A DNA stretch of 10,327 nucleotides from CAG-841 sp963614875 (GCA_963614875.1 CAVEFC010000042.1:1-10327), one strand, 5' to 3'; shown: positions 1-7,572, numbered from the stretch's first letter. Made by a program: numbers and translations. Notes: a model not told the origin generated them from the letters alone.

Positions 1-67
1 CCAGACCCCGCAAGGTTCTGAACTTCATTTCTGCTGCTGATATGTGGAATTCTGAATTAAGTGCTTT

Positions 68-673
68 TTAACTTCTTTGTTGCACTTTTGAAAGCACAAA
101 ATCTTTTATTCTTGCGGGGATCTCACGGATGCCGCGGAAAAGCTGTCCGCCGTAAATATTCAGGTCGGCAGAGACGCCGCACACATCGATATCATGTCTT
201 TGGGCAATATAGATAGCACGGCAAAGGTGATATTTCTGCGTTACTATAACCGCGCTTTCAATATTATAAAGTTCTTTTGCTCTGCTTATACTTTCAAAGG
301 TTGAAAGTCCGAGCGTGTCTGTTATAATATCGTCTTCGGGAACACCGTGATCAATACAAAAGCTTTTCATTGTACCGACCTCGTCGTAGCCTTCGCGCGC
401 GCTGTCGCCCGTAAGCAGCAGCTTTTTACCCGCTCCGCCGTTATAAAGGTCTATCGCGCAAATAAGTCTGTCTCTGAGCATATCGCTTGGTCTTCCGTCG
501 GGTTTTACTCCGCAGCCAAGCACAAGTATAACATCTGCACCGCGCCCCGACGCCTCTTCTTCCGTAATTATATTTCCGCGCGCGGAAAATACCACCGCAA
601 GATTTATACTCAGGCTCAACAATATAATAACGGCTACGGCTATACATATCCCTATGAAAATTTTCTTTTTCAT
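68..673 (-). CDS. SanA/YdcF-type DUF218 membrane-anchored protein
   Basis: A 201-residue protein with one N-terminal transmembrane segment (about residues 5-27, after MKKK), placing the rest most likely outside the membrane. The remainder (about 46-190) matches the DUF218 family (SanA/YdcF/ElyC). Visible motifs are VLGCGVKPDGRPSDMLRDRL (51-70), LTGD (87-90) followed by an acidic EGYDEVGTM stretch, TFESISRAKELY (125-136), VTQKYHLCRA (144-153) and REIPARIKDF (183-192). Members are tied to envelope integrity and peptidoglycan-precursor metabolism (SanA in vancomycin exclusion, ElyC in lipid-carrier use), but the biochemical activity is not settled, so I assign no reaction. The ATG is preceded by AAGG six bases upstream, weaker than neighbouring sites. 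The gene is divergent from the PHP gene and has its own near-consensus promoter at 721-749. Length is normal for the family. The family call is secure; the function is not. Confidence 0.9.
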   Translation of the reverse strand: MKKKIFIGICIAVAVIILLSLSINLAVVFSARGNIITEEEASGRGADVILVLGCGVKPDGRPSDMLRDRLICAIDLYNGGAGKKLLLTGDSAREGYDEVGTMKSFCIDHGVPEDDIITDTLGLSTFESISRAKELYNIESAVIVTQKYHLCRAIYIAQRHDIDVCGVSADLNIYGGQLFRGIREIPARIKDFVLSKVQQRS

Positions 674-681
674 TGCGCGCC

Positions 682-710
682 TTGACCTTTCCCCCGTTTT
701 GTGATAAATT
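682..710 (+). promoter_or_regulatory. Predicted promoter of the PHP phosphatase gene
   Basis: TTGACC (682-687), a 17-base spacer and TAAATT (705-710), with TG one base before the -10 (extended -10). Start would be near 717, about 34 bases before the ATG at 751. The -35 is strong and the -10 is weaker (4 of 6). It points toward the sanA-like promoter, so the two transcripts would begin within a few bases of each other on opposite strands. Confidence 0.55.
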
Positions 711-733
711 AGTTATTGTTATTATATCACAAA
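698..733. promoter_or_regulatory. 9-bp inverted repeat over two facing promoters
   Basis: TTTGTGATA (698-706) and its exact reverse complement TATCACAAA (725-733) are separated by 18 bases. Each arm overlaps the -10 region of one of the two divergent genes. It could be an operator for a dimeric regulator, or it may be just the by-product of both promoters having the same extended -10 sequence on opposite strands. Confidence 0.4.
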
Positions 734-749
734 GCAAAGGATTTGTAAA
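721..749 (-). promoter_or_regulatory. Predicted sigma-A promoter of the sanA-like gene
   Basis: On the minus strand TTTACA (744-749) is followed by a 17-base spacer and TATAAT (721-726), with TG one base upstream of the -10 (extended -10). Transcription would start near 714, about 40 bases ahead of the ATG at 673. The -35 box lies immediately upstream of the start codon of the opposing PHP gene. It is predicted from sequence only. Confidence 0.75.
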
Positions 750-750
750 C

Positions 751-1536
751 ATGAACGTAACTGCCGATATTCACACACATACTTCCTTCAGCGACGGAAA
801 ATTTTCTCCGCGCGAAATGCTTTGCACGGCGATAGCCAAAGGGCTTGATACCTACGGCTTTTCCGATCACGCGCATATGAGAGCTGTCGCGCACTGGATG
901 ATGAGCGGCGTAAAAACCGATGATTACATTTCGGAAATAAATTCACTCAAGGCGGAATTTGCAGACAAAATACGTGTTTTATGCGGAATAGAGCACGATA
1001 TTTTTTCCGATATCGAGCTTTCTCCTTTCGATTATGTCATAGGCTCGGTGCATTTTGTTGACTCCGGAGAAAATCTTCTTGCCGTGGACGCGACAAAAGC
1101 CGATTTTATAAACGCCGTAAACGGTTATTTCGGCGGCGATCCTTACGCTTTCTGCGCGCGTTATTTCGAGCTGCTTGAAATGCACGCCGAAAATCCTTTC
1201 GTGAAAATAGTGGGGCATTTTGACCTTGTTGAAAAATTCAACGACGGCGGCTCGATTTTTGACAGCCGCGACAAAAGATATCTGCGCTCTGCCCTGCGCG
1301 CTATGGAAAAGCTCAATTCCGCGGGAAAGATTTTTGAAATAAACACGGGCGCGATGTTCCGCGTCGGAAAAAGCGTTCCGTATCCGTCGGAATATCTGCT
1401 CAGAACCCTTTGCGAAATGCACGGAAAAATTATTTTTTCAAGCGACGCGCACACAAAAGAAGCCATTGCCTTTGCTTTTGACATTGCCAGTGCGCTTGCC
1501 GAAAAATGCGGATTTTCGGATTTTGAAAGAATATAA
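751..1536 (+). CDS. PHP-family phosphatase, HisJ-like (histidinol-phosphatase family)
   Basis: A 261-residue single-domain PHP metallo-hydrolase. The metal-binding residues of the family are all visible: H8, H10 and D15 in DIHTHTSFSDG, D39-H40 in FSDHAH, E81 in GIEHD, H101 in GSVHF, H156 in VGHFD, and D232/H234 in SSDAH. Layout and length fit the HisJ type of histidinol-phosphatase (L-histidinol phosphate to L-histidinol, histidine synthesis, cytoplasmic). No other his gene is nearby, and related PHP proteins act on other phosphate esters, so the substrate is inferred. The start at 751 is chosen because DIHTHTSFSDG must sit at the N-terminus and AAAGG lies about 10 bases upstream; the frame is open further upstream to 673, but that stretch holds the promoters. 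A strong terminator follows at 1544-1575, so the gene is monocistronic. Confidence 0.88.
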   Translation: MNVTADIHTHTSFSDGKFSPREMLCTAIAKGLDTYGFSDHAHMRAVAHWMMSGVKTDDYISEINSLKAEFADKIRVLCGIEHDIFSDIELSPFDYVIGSVHFVDSGENLLAVDATKADFINAVNGYFGGDPYAFCARYFELLEMHAENPFVKIVGHFDLVEKFNDGGSIFDSRDKRYLRSALRAMEKLNSAGKIFEINTGAMFRVGKSVPYPSEYLLRTLCEMHGKIIFSSDAHTKEAIAFAFDIASALAEKCGFSDFERI

Positions 1537-1543
1537 CGCCGGA

Positions 1544-1575
1544 AACGCACCTGCAAAGCGCAGGTGCGTTTTTTT
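1544..1575 (+). terminator. Intrinsic terminator after the PHP gene
   Basis: An 11-bp perfect stem, AACGCACCTGC (1544-1554) with GCAGGTGCGTT (1560-1570), a 5-base loop, and a run of T that continues to 1575. It begins 7 bases after the stop codon. This is a textbook rho-independent terminator. Confidence 0.92.
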
Positions 1576-1706
1576 GTTTTTCTTCCGTCGCCGCGGGGAT
1601 TTTTCTTTCCGCAAATACACAAATTATTTACAAAACGTCAACACACGCAAACTCTTTCTCTGTTATTATTTATATAGCTTAACATAAACGGGCATAATAT
1701 TTTATC

Positions 1707-1760
1707 TGCCGCATAAATTAAAGCGTGTCACTGCTTTGAAAAAGTGCGGCAAACGGAGGT
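1707..1760 (+). promoter_or_regulatory. ftsH leader: nested hairpin and ribosome binding site
   Basis: TGCCGCA (1707-1713) pairs exactly with TGCGGCA (1745-1751). Inside it AAAGC (1720-1724) pairs with GCTTT (1733-1737) around an 8-base loop. The outer stem ends 3 bases before the Shine-Dalgarno GGAGGT (1755-1760), which is 11 bases from the ATG at 1772. I found no convincing -35/-10 pair between 1577 and 1771; TTAACA (1679-1684) is a possible -35 without a good -10. A regulatory role for the stem is inference. Confidence 0.4.
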
Positions 1761-1771
1761 AAACTGACATA

Positions 1772-3769
1772 ATGAAAAACACCTTGAAAACGGTATTGCT
1801 TTACGCTGCCGTCGTCCTTGTGATAATATTCGCCGTATCACTTATGCTTTCGTCAAGCAGCAGCACAGCGCCCACATATGGGGATATAATAGATCTTTTC
1901 ACAGCCGGAAAGGTTACGGAATTCGATGTGAACAAGAACAATGTCCTTGTGGTAAAAACAACGGACGGAACGAAATATCAGATAGTTCTTCGCAGTGTGG
2001 AAATGTTCCGCGAGGATATAAGCGATTATCTTGACGAACAGCTTTCGCTTCCCGCAGAAAAAAGAACGCTTACAAAATGGAACATAGAAAACAATCAGCC
2101 TTCGATATGGCTTTCCATTCTTCCCTATGCGATAATGACGATAATTTTCATTGCATTCTGGATATATATGACGTCAAAGGTCAACAGAATGGACGGAAAA
2201 ATGAATTCCTTCTCACGCGCACATATAATGTTCGGCAACGAAAGAGGAGATAAAGTACTTTTCTCCGACGTTGCGGGCTGTGAGGAAGAAAAACAGGATC
2301 TGCGCGAAATAGTGGATTTCCTGCGCGATCCTTCAAAATACAGAAAGCTCGGCGCAAAAATTCCGCACGGCGTGCTTCTTGTCGGCCCTCCCGGAACTGG
2401 TAAAACGCTTCTTGCAAAAGCCGTTGCGGGCGAAGCGGGCGTTCCGTTCCTTTCGATATCGGCATCGGACTTTGTCGAAATGTATGTCGGCGTCGGCGCG
2501 TCAAGAGTCCGTGACCTTTTTGAAACGGCAAAGCGCGCTCCCGCAAGCATTATATTCATAGATGAAATCGATGCTGTGGGACGTCACAGAGGAGCAGGTC
2601 TCGGCGGCGGTCACGACGAAAGAGAACAGACCTTGAATCAGCTCCTTGTCGAAATGGACGGCTTCGGCTCGCATGACGGCGTTATCGTTATGGCGGCGAC
2701 CAACCGCCCCGATATTCTCGATCCCGCGCTTCTCCGTCCCGGTCGTTTCGACCGTCAGGTAACGGTAGGATATCCCGATATAAACGGCAGAGAAGAAATC
2801 CTGCGCGTTCACGCAAGAAACAAACCCTTTGAACAGGCGGTTGATTTCTCGCGTATCGCTCAGACAACCGTCGGCTTTACTGGCGCAGACCTTGCAAACC
2901 TCTTAAATGAAGCCGCACTTCTTGCCGCAAGAAAGAATAAATCTCTCATAGGCGAAGCCGATATAGAAGAAGCGCTTATAAAAGTGACCGTCGGCACGCA
3001 GAAGAAATCAAGAAAAATCAAAGAAAGCGAAAAGAAAAACACCGCTTATCACGAGGCAGGTCATGCGGTTCTCGCGCATCTGCTTCCCACGCAGGACCCT
3101 GTCCGCGAAATATCTATCATTCCAAGCGGACGTGCGCTCGGTTATACGCTCAATCCACCCGTTGAAGATAAATACAGCGAATACAAACAGCAGCTTATTG
3201 AAGAAATCACAATGCTTCTCGGCGGCAGAGCAGCCGAAGAAATCGTATTCGGCGATGTATCCGGCGGAGCTTCAAACGATATTATGCGCGCAACGCAGAT
3301 CGCAAAGAAAATGGTTACCGTGTACGGTATGAGCGAGCTCGGCACGATACGCTTCGGCGGCGAGCACGACAGCGACGAAGTATTCCTCGGCAGAGATTTC
3401 AATTCGTCCAAGGATTATTCCGAAGAAACCGCGGCGCTTATCGACGAGCAGATAAAGAAAATCGTGGACGGCGCATATGCAAACGCAAAGCGCATTCTTT
3501 CCGAAAACCGCTCAAAGCTTGATTTTATCGTTGAATTCCTCCTCAAATATGAGGTTATGGACGACAAACAGTTTGCCGCAGCCATGAACGGCGCTTCGAT
3601 GGAAGAGGTCGAGCAGATAGGCGAGGAACGCCGCAAAAAGAGCGAAGAAGAAAATGCTCTCCGCGCAAAAGCCGATGAGGAAAACCGCCGCGCAGACGAG
3701 GAGCGTCGCAAAAAAGAAAACGCAAAACGTCACGACGACGACCGCTTCAATCACATTTACGGCGGCTGA
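1772..3769 (+). CDS. ftsH: ATP-dependent zinc metalloprotease FtsH
   Basis: A 665-residue membrane AAA+ protease that extracts and degrades misfolded membrane proteins and selected soluble regulators, working as a hexamer with its active domains in the cytoplasm. Two transmembrane segments (about 5-27 and 111-134) flank a small extracytoplasmic domain. The AAA module has Walker A GPPGTGKT (205-212), the pore motif FVEMYVG (234-240), Walker B IIFIDEID (260-267) and the second region of homology around NRPDILDPALLRPGRFDRQ (311 onward) with its arginine finger. The protease domain has HEAGH (427-431: two zinc histidines and the catalytic Glu) and the third zinc ligand D503 in GGASNDIMRAT. The C-terminus (about 610-660) is a highly charged Lys/Arg/Glu tail, likely coiled or disordered. 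Length is typical. GGAGGT precedes the ATG. The usual Firmicute partners tilS and hpt are not adjacent; the gene appears to be transcribed alone. Confidence 0.98.
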   Translation: MKNTLKTVLLYAAVVLVIIFAVSLMLSSSSSTAPTYGDIIDLFTAGKVTEFDVNKNNVLVVKTTDGTKYQIVLRSVEMFREDISDYLDEQLSLPAEKRTLTKWNIENNQPSIWLSILPYAIMTIIFIAFWIYMTSKVNRMDGKMNSFSRAHIMFGNERGDKVLFSDVAGCEEEKQDLREIVDFLRDPSKYRKLGAKIPHGVLLVGPPGTGKTLLAKAVAGEAGVPFLSISASDFVEMYVGVGASRVRDLFETAKRAPASIIFIDEIDAVGRHRGAGLGGGHDEREQTLNQLLVEMDGFGSHDGVIVMAATNRPDILDPALLRPGRFDRQVTVGYPDINGREEILRVHARNKPFEQAVDFSRIAQTTVGFTGADLANLLNEAALLAARKNKSLIGEADIEEALIKVTVGTQKKSRKIKESEKKNTAYHEAGHAVLAHLLPTQDPVREISIIPSGRALGYTLNPPVEDKYSEYKQQLIEEITMLLGGRAAEEIVFGDVSGGASNDIMRATQIAKKMVTVYGMSELGTIRFGGEHDSDEVFLGRDFNSSKDYSEETAALIDEQIKKIVDGAYANAKRILSENRSKLDFIVEFLLKYEVMDDKQFAAAMNGASMEEVEQIGEERRKKSEEENALRAKADEENRRADEERRKKENAKRHDDDRFNHIYGG

Positions 3770-3787
3770 AAAAAACGAATAAATTCA

Positions 3788-3817
3788 AAAGACCGCGGAT
3801 TTGTTTCCGCGGTCTTT
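3788..3817. terminator. Hairpin after ftsH
   Basis: A 12-bp perfect stem, AAAGACCGCGGA (3788-3799) with TCCGCGGTCTTT (3806-3817), and a 6-base loop, 18 bases past the ftsH stop. The T-tract is short (the last Ts are inside the stem), so it may work together with the following hairpin. It is symmetric enough to act from either side. Confidence 0.75.
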
Positions 3818-3824
3818 GTGGTAT

Positions 3825-3865
3825 AAAAATTCCCCCGACGGTTTTCCGTCGGGGGAGGCTTTTTT
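3825..3865. terminator. Bidirectional terminator between ftsH and alr
   Basis: A 10-bp GC-rich stem, CCCCCGACGG (3832-3841) with CCGTCGGGGG (3846-3855) around TTTT. On the minus strand it is followed by a run of five T (3825-3829) and starts 8 bases after the alr stop, so it is the alr terminator. On the plus strand a run of six T follows at 3860-3865, giving a second stop for ftsH transcripts. Confidence 0.88.
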
Positions 3866-5078
3866 ATCCGAAATAATTGCCTATGTAAGAAAATGTGCCC
3901 GTGGCTTTGCCGTCCCTTACAAACACTCTCGGGACGCGGCAGTCAAGCCGACAGACGATATCGTAATTTATCGTGCAGGCGAAGTCGGCAACTTCGTCCG
4001 CGGTTATCGTCGCGCCGCAGTCCGAACCGAAAATAACGGCTGTATCGCCCTCGCCGACGTTTTCGATATCCGTTACGTCAACCATCATCTGATCCATACA
4101 TACCCTGCCGACTATCCGCGCTTTTTTCCCTGCGACAAGCACGCTTCCACTGCCCGAAAGCGAAAGCGGAATTCCGTCCGCATAGCCCGCGGCAAGAGTG
4201 GCGATTTTCATCGGCTTTTCGGCGGTAAACGTATGACCGTAGCTTATTTTTGCTCCGGCAGGGACGGTTTTTACCTGCGTTATTTTTGTTTTCAGCGACA
4301 TTACGGGAGAAAGCGGCAGATTTTCTTTTTTCACCTCTGCCGACGGATACATTCCGAAAAGGACAATCCCCACGCGAACCATTTCGTAATCGTCAGAGCC
4401 GTCGATAAACGCGGCGGAATTGTCTGCCGAGCGAAGTCCGATATCACATCCGCGCTCTTTAAGTGCGGCACAAAAGGAATCAAAGCGTGTGCGCTGCTCA
4501 CGTTGCGAAGATTTGTCGGCTTTGTCGGCGCAGGCATAGTGCGTGATCACGCCGAGAATTCCGATATTTTCAAAGGCGTATATTTTTTCGGCTTCGGCAA
4601 GACCTTTTTCGTCGGAAGAAAGTCCTATCCTGCCCATTCCCGTATCCACCGCAAGATATGCCCCGGCTTTTCTTTTGCAGGCGCGCGCCGCCTCGGAAAG
4701 CGCTCTTGCGCCGTCCGACGAAAAAAGCAATGTGGCTATTCCGTTTTCGATTATAAGCGGATACTGCGCGTGCGGAACCGGACTTAAAATAAGTATTTCC
4801 TTTTCCGTCCCGACGCGGCGGAGCTCCATGGCTTCTTCAAAGGTGGCGACGGCAAAAGCGTCCGCAAAGTCCGAAATTACGGGCGCAAGCTGCATAGCGC
4901 CGTGACCGTATGCGTTCGCTTTGACGACTGCCATTATTTTTTTGTTTCCGGCGCGTTTTTTTATTTCGCGCAGATTGTTTTCAAGGGCGCAAAGATCTAT
5001 TTCCGCCCACGTTCTGAGAAATTCCGTCAAAACTTTTTCTTCTTTCGTTTTTATGTATTCTATGCTTTTTTTCGTCAC
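3864..5078 (-). CDS. alr: Alanine racemase
   Basis: A PLP-dependent enzyme interconverting L- and D-alanine for peptidoglycan synthesis, cytoplasmic, 404 residues with an N-terminal TIM barrel and C-terminal beta domain. The PLP lysine is K53 in VVKANAYGHG; the catalytic tyrosine from the partner subunit is Y280 in KISYGHTF. R150 lies in DTGMGRIG, R235 in MVRVGIVLFG (usually VRPG; here V replaces P), substrate-contact CMDQ is 328-331, and the conserved end INYDIVCRLDCRVPR is intact. The start used is GTG at 5078, overlapping the HAD stop as GTGA, which suggests translational coupling; the Shine-Dalgarno is weak (GGAAA). This gives about 17 residues more than usual ahead of RTWAEIDL, so TTG at codon 17 is an alternative start. 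It ends at the 3825-3865 terminator. Confidence 0.96.
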   Translation of the reverse strand: MTKKSIEYIKTKEEKVLTEFLRTWAEIDLCALENNLREIKKRAGNKKIMAVVKANAYGHGAMQLAPVISDFADAFAVATFEEAMELRRVGTEKEILILSPVPHAQYPLIIENGIATLLFSSDGARALSEAARACKRKAGAYLAVDTGMGRIGLSSDEKGLAEAEKIYAFENIGILGVITHYACADKADKSSQREQRTRFDSFCAALKERGCDIGLRSADNSAAFIDGSDDYEMVRVGIVLFGMYPSAEVKKENLPLSPVMSLKTKITQVKTVPAGAKISYGHTFTAEKPMKIATLAAGYADGIPLSLSGSGSVLVAGKKARIVGRVCMDQMMVDVTDIENVGEGDTAVIFGSDCGATITADEVADFACTINYDIVCRLDCRVPRVFVRDGKATGTFSYIGNYFG

Positions 5079-5728
5079 TTGTTAATTTCCGAAAATTCAA
5101 AAGGCGACGAAAGCACTGCCGCTCCGTTTTCACGCATAAAGCTTTCGGTTTTCGGCGTTCTTGTTTCCGCCCAGCCGGCATAATAAAAATCAACGCCCGC
5201 AGCCTTTGCCATATCGTAGCCCGGCTTCATATCGTCTATCACCGCGATATCCGAGGGCGAAAGCGAATATTTTTTCATTATCTGTTCAAGCGGATAAGGC
5301 GATGGTTTTCTGAGCTTTTCTTCAAGCTCCCAGCCGAACGTCATATCGGGCGTCGGCATATTATGATATCTGTAATCGCGCAGGATCATATCCGAAAACG
5401 AATGTGAAACCACGCAGAAAATTCCTCCGTTTTGCTTCTGACGGCGGATAATCTCGCCTATTCCGTCATAAAAATCGGGAATATGAGTATTTGTATAATC
5501 TCTCCATATGTCAACTTCTTTTTTCATTTCCTCTTCATTCAGGTGATAAACGTCAAGACACATGGAAAGAAAGCCTATATCAAAATTGTATTTCATAAAT
5601 TTTTCAAGCGAAATTTCTTCGCCCGGACGCAAAATCTCCAGCGTTTTCACAAACGCGGGATAATGTATTTCCGGTGTGCTTTTTACCGATGTATCGTCAT
5701 GATCGAGTACAAGCGCTTTGTATTTCAT
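5075..5728 (-). CDS. HAD-superfamily hydrolase (phosphoglycolate-phosphatase-like)
   Basis: A 217-residue haloacid dehalogenase-fold protein with all four motifs. Motif I is LDHDDT with nucleophile D9 and acid D11 (the usual DxDGT has Asp in place of Gly here). Motif II is S108 in CVVSHS, motif III K141 in LRKPSP, and motif IV is D165-D166 in AVIDDMKPGYDMAKAAG. The helical insert after motif I is the C1-type cap seen in beta-phosphoglucomutase and phosphoglycolate phosphatase relatives. A cytoplasmic phosphatase or phosphotransferase role is likely; the substrate cannot be told from sequence. The start has a good site, GGGAG 5 bases upstream of the ATG. It is the first gene of a two-gene operon: its stop overlaps the alr start by 4 bases. 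Whether it acts in D-alanine or wall metabolism is only guilt by association. Confidence 0.88.
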   Translation of the reverse strand: MKYKALVLDHDDTSVKSTPEIHYPAFVKTLEILRPGEEISLEKFMKYNFDIGFLSMCLDVYHLNEEEMKKEVDIWRDYTNTHIPDFYDGIGEIIRRQKQNGGIFCVVSHSFSDMILRDYRYHNMPTPDMTFGWELEEKLRKPSPYPLEQIMKKYSLSPSDIAVIDDMKPGYDMAKAAGVDFYYAGWAETRTPKTESFMRENGAAVLSSPFEFSEINK

Positions 5729-5769
5729 TTTTTCTCCCGATTTTATAAATGTTTTTGTTTTGTCTTAAA

Positions 5770-5798
5770 ATTTTATCATAAAAAGGACTCAAATTCAA
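5770..5798 (-). promoter_or_regulatory. Predicted promoter of the HAD-alr operon
   Basis: On the minus strand TTGAAT (5793-5798), a 17-base spacer and TAAAAT (5770-5775). The -10 is 42 bases upstream of the HAD start codon. A second AT-rich -10-like TATAAA lies nearer the gene but lacks a matching -35. Confidence 0.65.
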
Positions 5799-5817
5799 TA
5801 TAAACCTCCGAAAATGC

Positions 5818-5846
5818 TTGCAAACAACGCAAAAAAGAGGTAAAAT
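5818..5846 (+). promoter_or_regulatory. Predicted promoter of the M3 peptidase gene
   Basis: TTGCAA (5818-5823), a 17-base spacer and TAAAAT (5841-5846), 37 bases ahead of the ATG at 5884. It is back to back with the HAD-alr promoter; the two -35 boxes are about 20 bases apart. The ribosome binding site GGAGGT is at 5870-5875, 8 bases from the ATG. Confidence 0.72.
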
Positions 5847-5883
5847 ATTTATGCAATAAATTTTTTTGTGGAGGTATTTATTT

Positions 5884-7572
5884 ATGAAATTTTCAGAAAT
5901 GCCGTATACCCGTCCGGATACAGACAAGCTCCGTGCGCAGTATGACGAGCTTATATCCCGCTTCAAAAATGCGGAAAGTGCCGATGAGCAGATCAGAATA
6001 ATGTCCGAGGAGGAAGCTCTCCGCAATCATTTCTTTACGGAAGCAACGCTTGTTTCCATAAGAAATTCCGTAAACACAAAGGACGAATTCTACGATAAGG
6101 AAAACGAATTCATAGACGAGCATTCTCCTTTTGTAAGCGAGAAAATTCAGGCGTTCACGGACGCGCTTCTTGAATCAAGGTTCCGTCCGGAGCTTGAAAA
6201 GCATTACGGAAAGCTGCTTTTCAAAAACTATGAAATAGCGGCGCGCTGCTTTGATCCGAAAATAATTCCTCTTATGCAGGAGGAAAACAAGCTTGTTTCG
6301 GCATATCAGAAGCTTTACGGCTCGGCTATAGTCGATTTCGACGGCAAAAAGCTGCCGCTTCCGATGCTTGCCCCCTATAAAGAAAGCAAGGACAGAGATA
6401 TCCGTCGCGGCGCATTTGAAGCCGACGGCAGATTCTTTGACGAACACAGAGAAGAATTCGACGATCTCTTTGACAAACTTGTAAAGGTCCGCACAAAGAT
6501 CGCGCGCGAGCTCGGCTATGAAAATTATATACAGCTCGGCTATGACCGCCTCGGCAGAAACTGCTACGGTCCCGAGCAGGTTGCAAAATTCAGAGAGGCC
6601 ATCGCAAAGGACGCCGTTCCCGTTGTAAGCGAAGTAAAAGAGCTTCAGAGAAAGAGAATCGGCGTTGATACTCTTATGCTTTACGATAACGGCTTCACCT
6701 TCAGCGACGGCACAGCCGTTCCCGAAGGCACAGCGCAGGACATTCTTGCTGCAGGAAAGACAATGTATCACGGTCTTTCTCCCGAAACGGCTGAATTTAT
6801 CGACTTTATGTACGACAACGAGCTTCTCGACGTGCTTTCAAAGGAAGGCAAAGCGCCCGGCGGCTACTGCACCTTTATTCCCGATTACAAATCGCCTTTT
6901 ATTTTCTCAAACTTCAACGGTACTGCGGGCGACGTTGACGTTCTTACGCACGAAGCAGGACACGCTTTCCAGGCATACCGCGCGGCAAAGCTCGGAATTA
7001 TGTCCGACCTTTCCTCTCCCACAATGGAAACCTGCGAATGTCACTCGATGAGTATGGAATTCCTTACAAGCGATTATCATCACCTGTTCTTCGGAAAGAA
7101 TACTGCAAAATATGAGCTTTCTCACGCAGAGGACGCGCTTTGCTTTATTCCTTACGGCTGTATGGTTGACGAATTCCAGCACAGAATGTACGAAAATCCC
7201 GACCTTACCCCCGAACAGAGAAACGAAATATGGGCAAGCCTTGAAAAGAAGTATCGCCCGTATCTTCACACCGACGGACTTCCCTTCTACGGCAGAGGCG
7301 CAGGCTGGCAAAGACAGCTTCACATTTATATGTATCCGCTTTATTATATCGACTACTGCATGGCGCAGACGGTTGCGTTCCAGTTCTGGCTTGCATATAT
7401 GGAAAACAAAGAGGACGCATGGAAGCGTTATCTTGAATTCACCGACAAAGCCGGCACAAAAACCTTTGAAGAGGTCGTAAGCGAAGCGGGACTTTTCCTT
7501 CCCTACGGCGAGGGCGGAATGAAAAAGATATGCGAAAGCGTCGGCAACTGGATAAAGGCTCATCAGATATAA
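5884..7572 (+). CDS. M3-family zinc oligoendopeptidase (PepF-related)
   Basis: A 562-residue cytoplasmic thimet-oligopeptidase-like enzyme that cleaves short peptides. The zinc site is HEAGH (356-360; ligands H356 and H360, catalytic E357), and the third ligand is E385, 29 residues after the first histidine, in CECHSMSMEF. The C-terminal substrate-binding stretch rich in Tyr, His and Gly (HTDGLPFYGRGAGWQRQLHIY) is present. Overall architecture, the opening MKFSEMPYTRPD and the HSMSMEF signature fit the M3 group related to, but distinct from, classical PepF, and the length is right. No signal peptide. The start at 5884 is preferred because GGAGGT lies 8 bases upstream; a TTG at 5866 in the same frame overlaps that site and is not credible. 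The gene is monocistronic, from its own promoter to the long hairpin at 7598-7646. The natural substrate is unknown; peptide recycling is the usual role. Confidence 0.95.
   Translation: MKFSEMPYTRPDTDKLRAQYDELISRFKNAESADEQIRIMSEEEALRNHFFTEATLVSIRNSVNTKDEFYDKENEFIDEHSPFVSEKIQAFTDALLESRFRPELEKHYGKLLFKNYEIAARCFDPKIIPLMQEENKLVSAYQKLYGSAIVDFDGKKLPLPMLAPYKESKDRDIRRGAFEADGRFFDEHREEFDDLFDKLVKVRTKIARELGYENYIQLGYDRLGRNCYGPEQVAKFREAIAKDAVPVVSEVKELQRKRIGVDTLMLYDNGFTFSDGTAVPEGTAQDILAAGKTMYHGLSPETAEFIDFMYDNELLDVLSKEGKAPGGYCTFIPDYKSPFIFSNFNGTAGDVDVLTHEAGHAFQAYRAAKLGIMSDLSSPTMETCECHSMSMEFLTSDYHHLFFGKNTAKYELSHAEDALCFIPYGCMVDEFQHRMYENPDLTPEQRNEIWASLEKKYRPYLHTDGLPFYGRGAGWQRQLHIYMYPLYYIDYCMAQTVAFQFWLAYMENKEDAWKRYLEFTDKAGTKTFEEVVSEAGLFLPYGEGGMKKICESVGNWIKAHQI

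Noticed and set aside
1..67. Possible start of another minus-strand gene (ATGAAGTTCAGAACC in reverse complement) at the left edge
   Set aside because: There is no ribosome binding site and only about nine codons are visible before the edge, so it cannot be supported.
673..750. In-frame upstream extension of the PHP phosphatase to an ATG at 673
   Set aside because: The added 26 residues would be encoded by the promoter region of both divergent genes, and PHP proteins start close to the DIHTHTSFSDG motif.
1620..1720. A sigma-A promoter for ftsH (TTTACA at 1627, TATTAT at 1664, CATAAT at 1693)
   Set aside because: No -35/-10 combination has an acceptable 16-18 base spacer with good matches, so no promoter was called.
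3801..4787. Long open frame (328 codons) on the plus strand opposite alr
   Set aside because: It is fully antisense to a clear alanine racemase, its translation is rich in Arg, Phe, Cys and His with no domain sense, and its beginning overlaps terminator hairpins. It is a side effect of codon bias.
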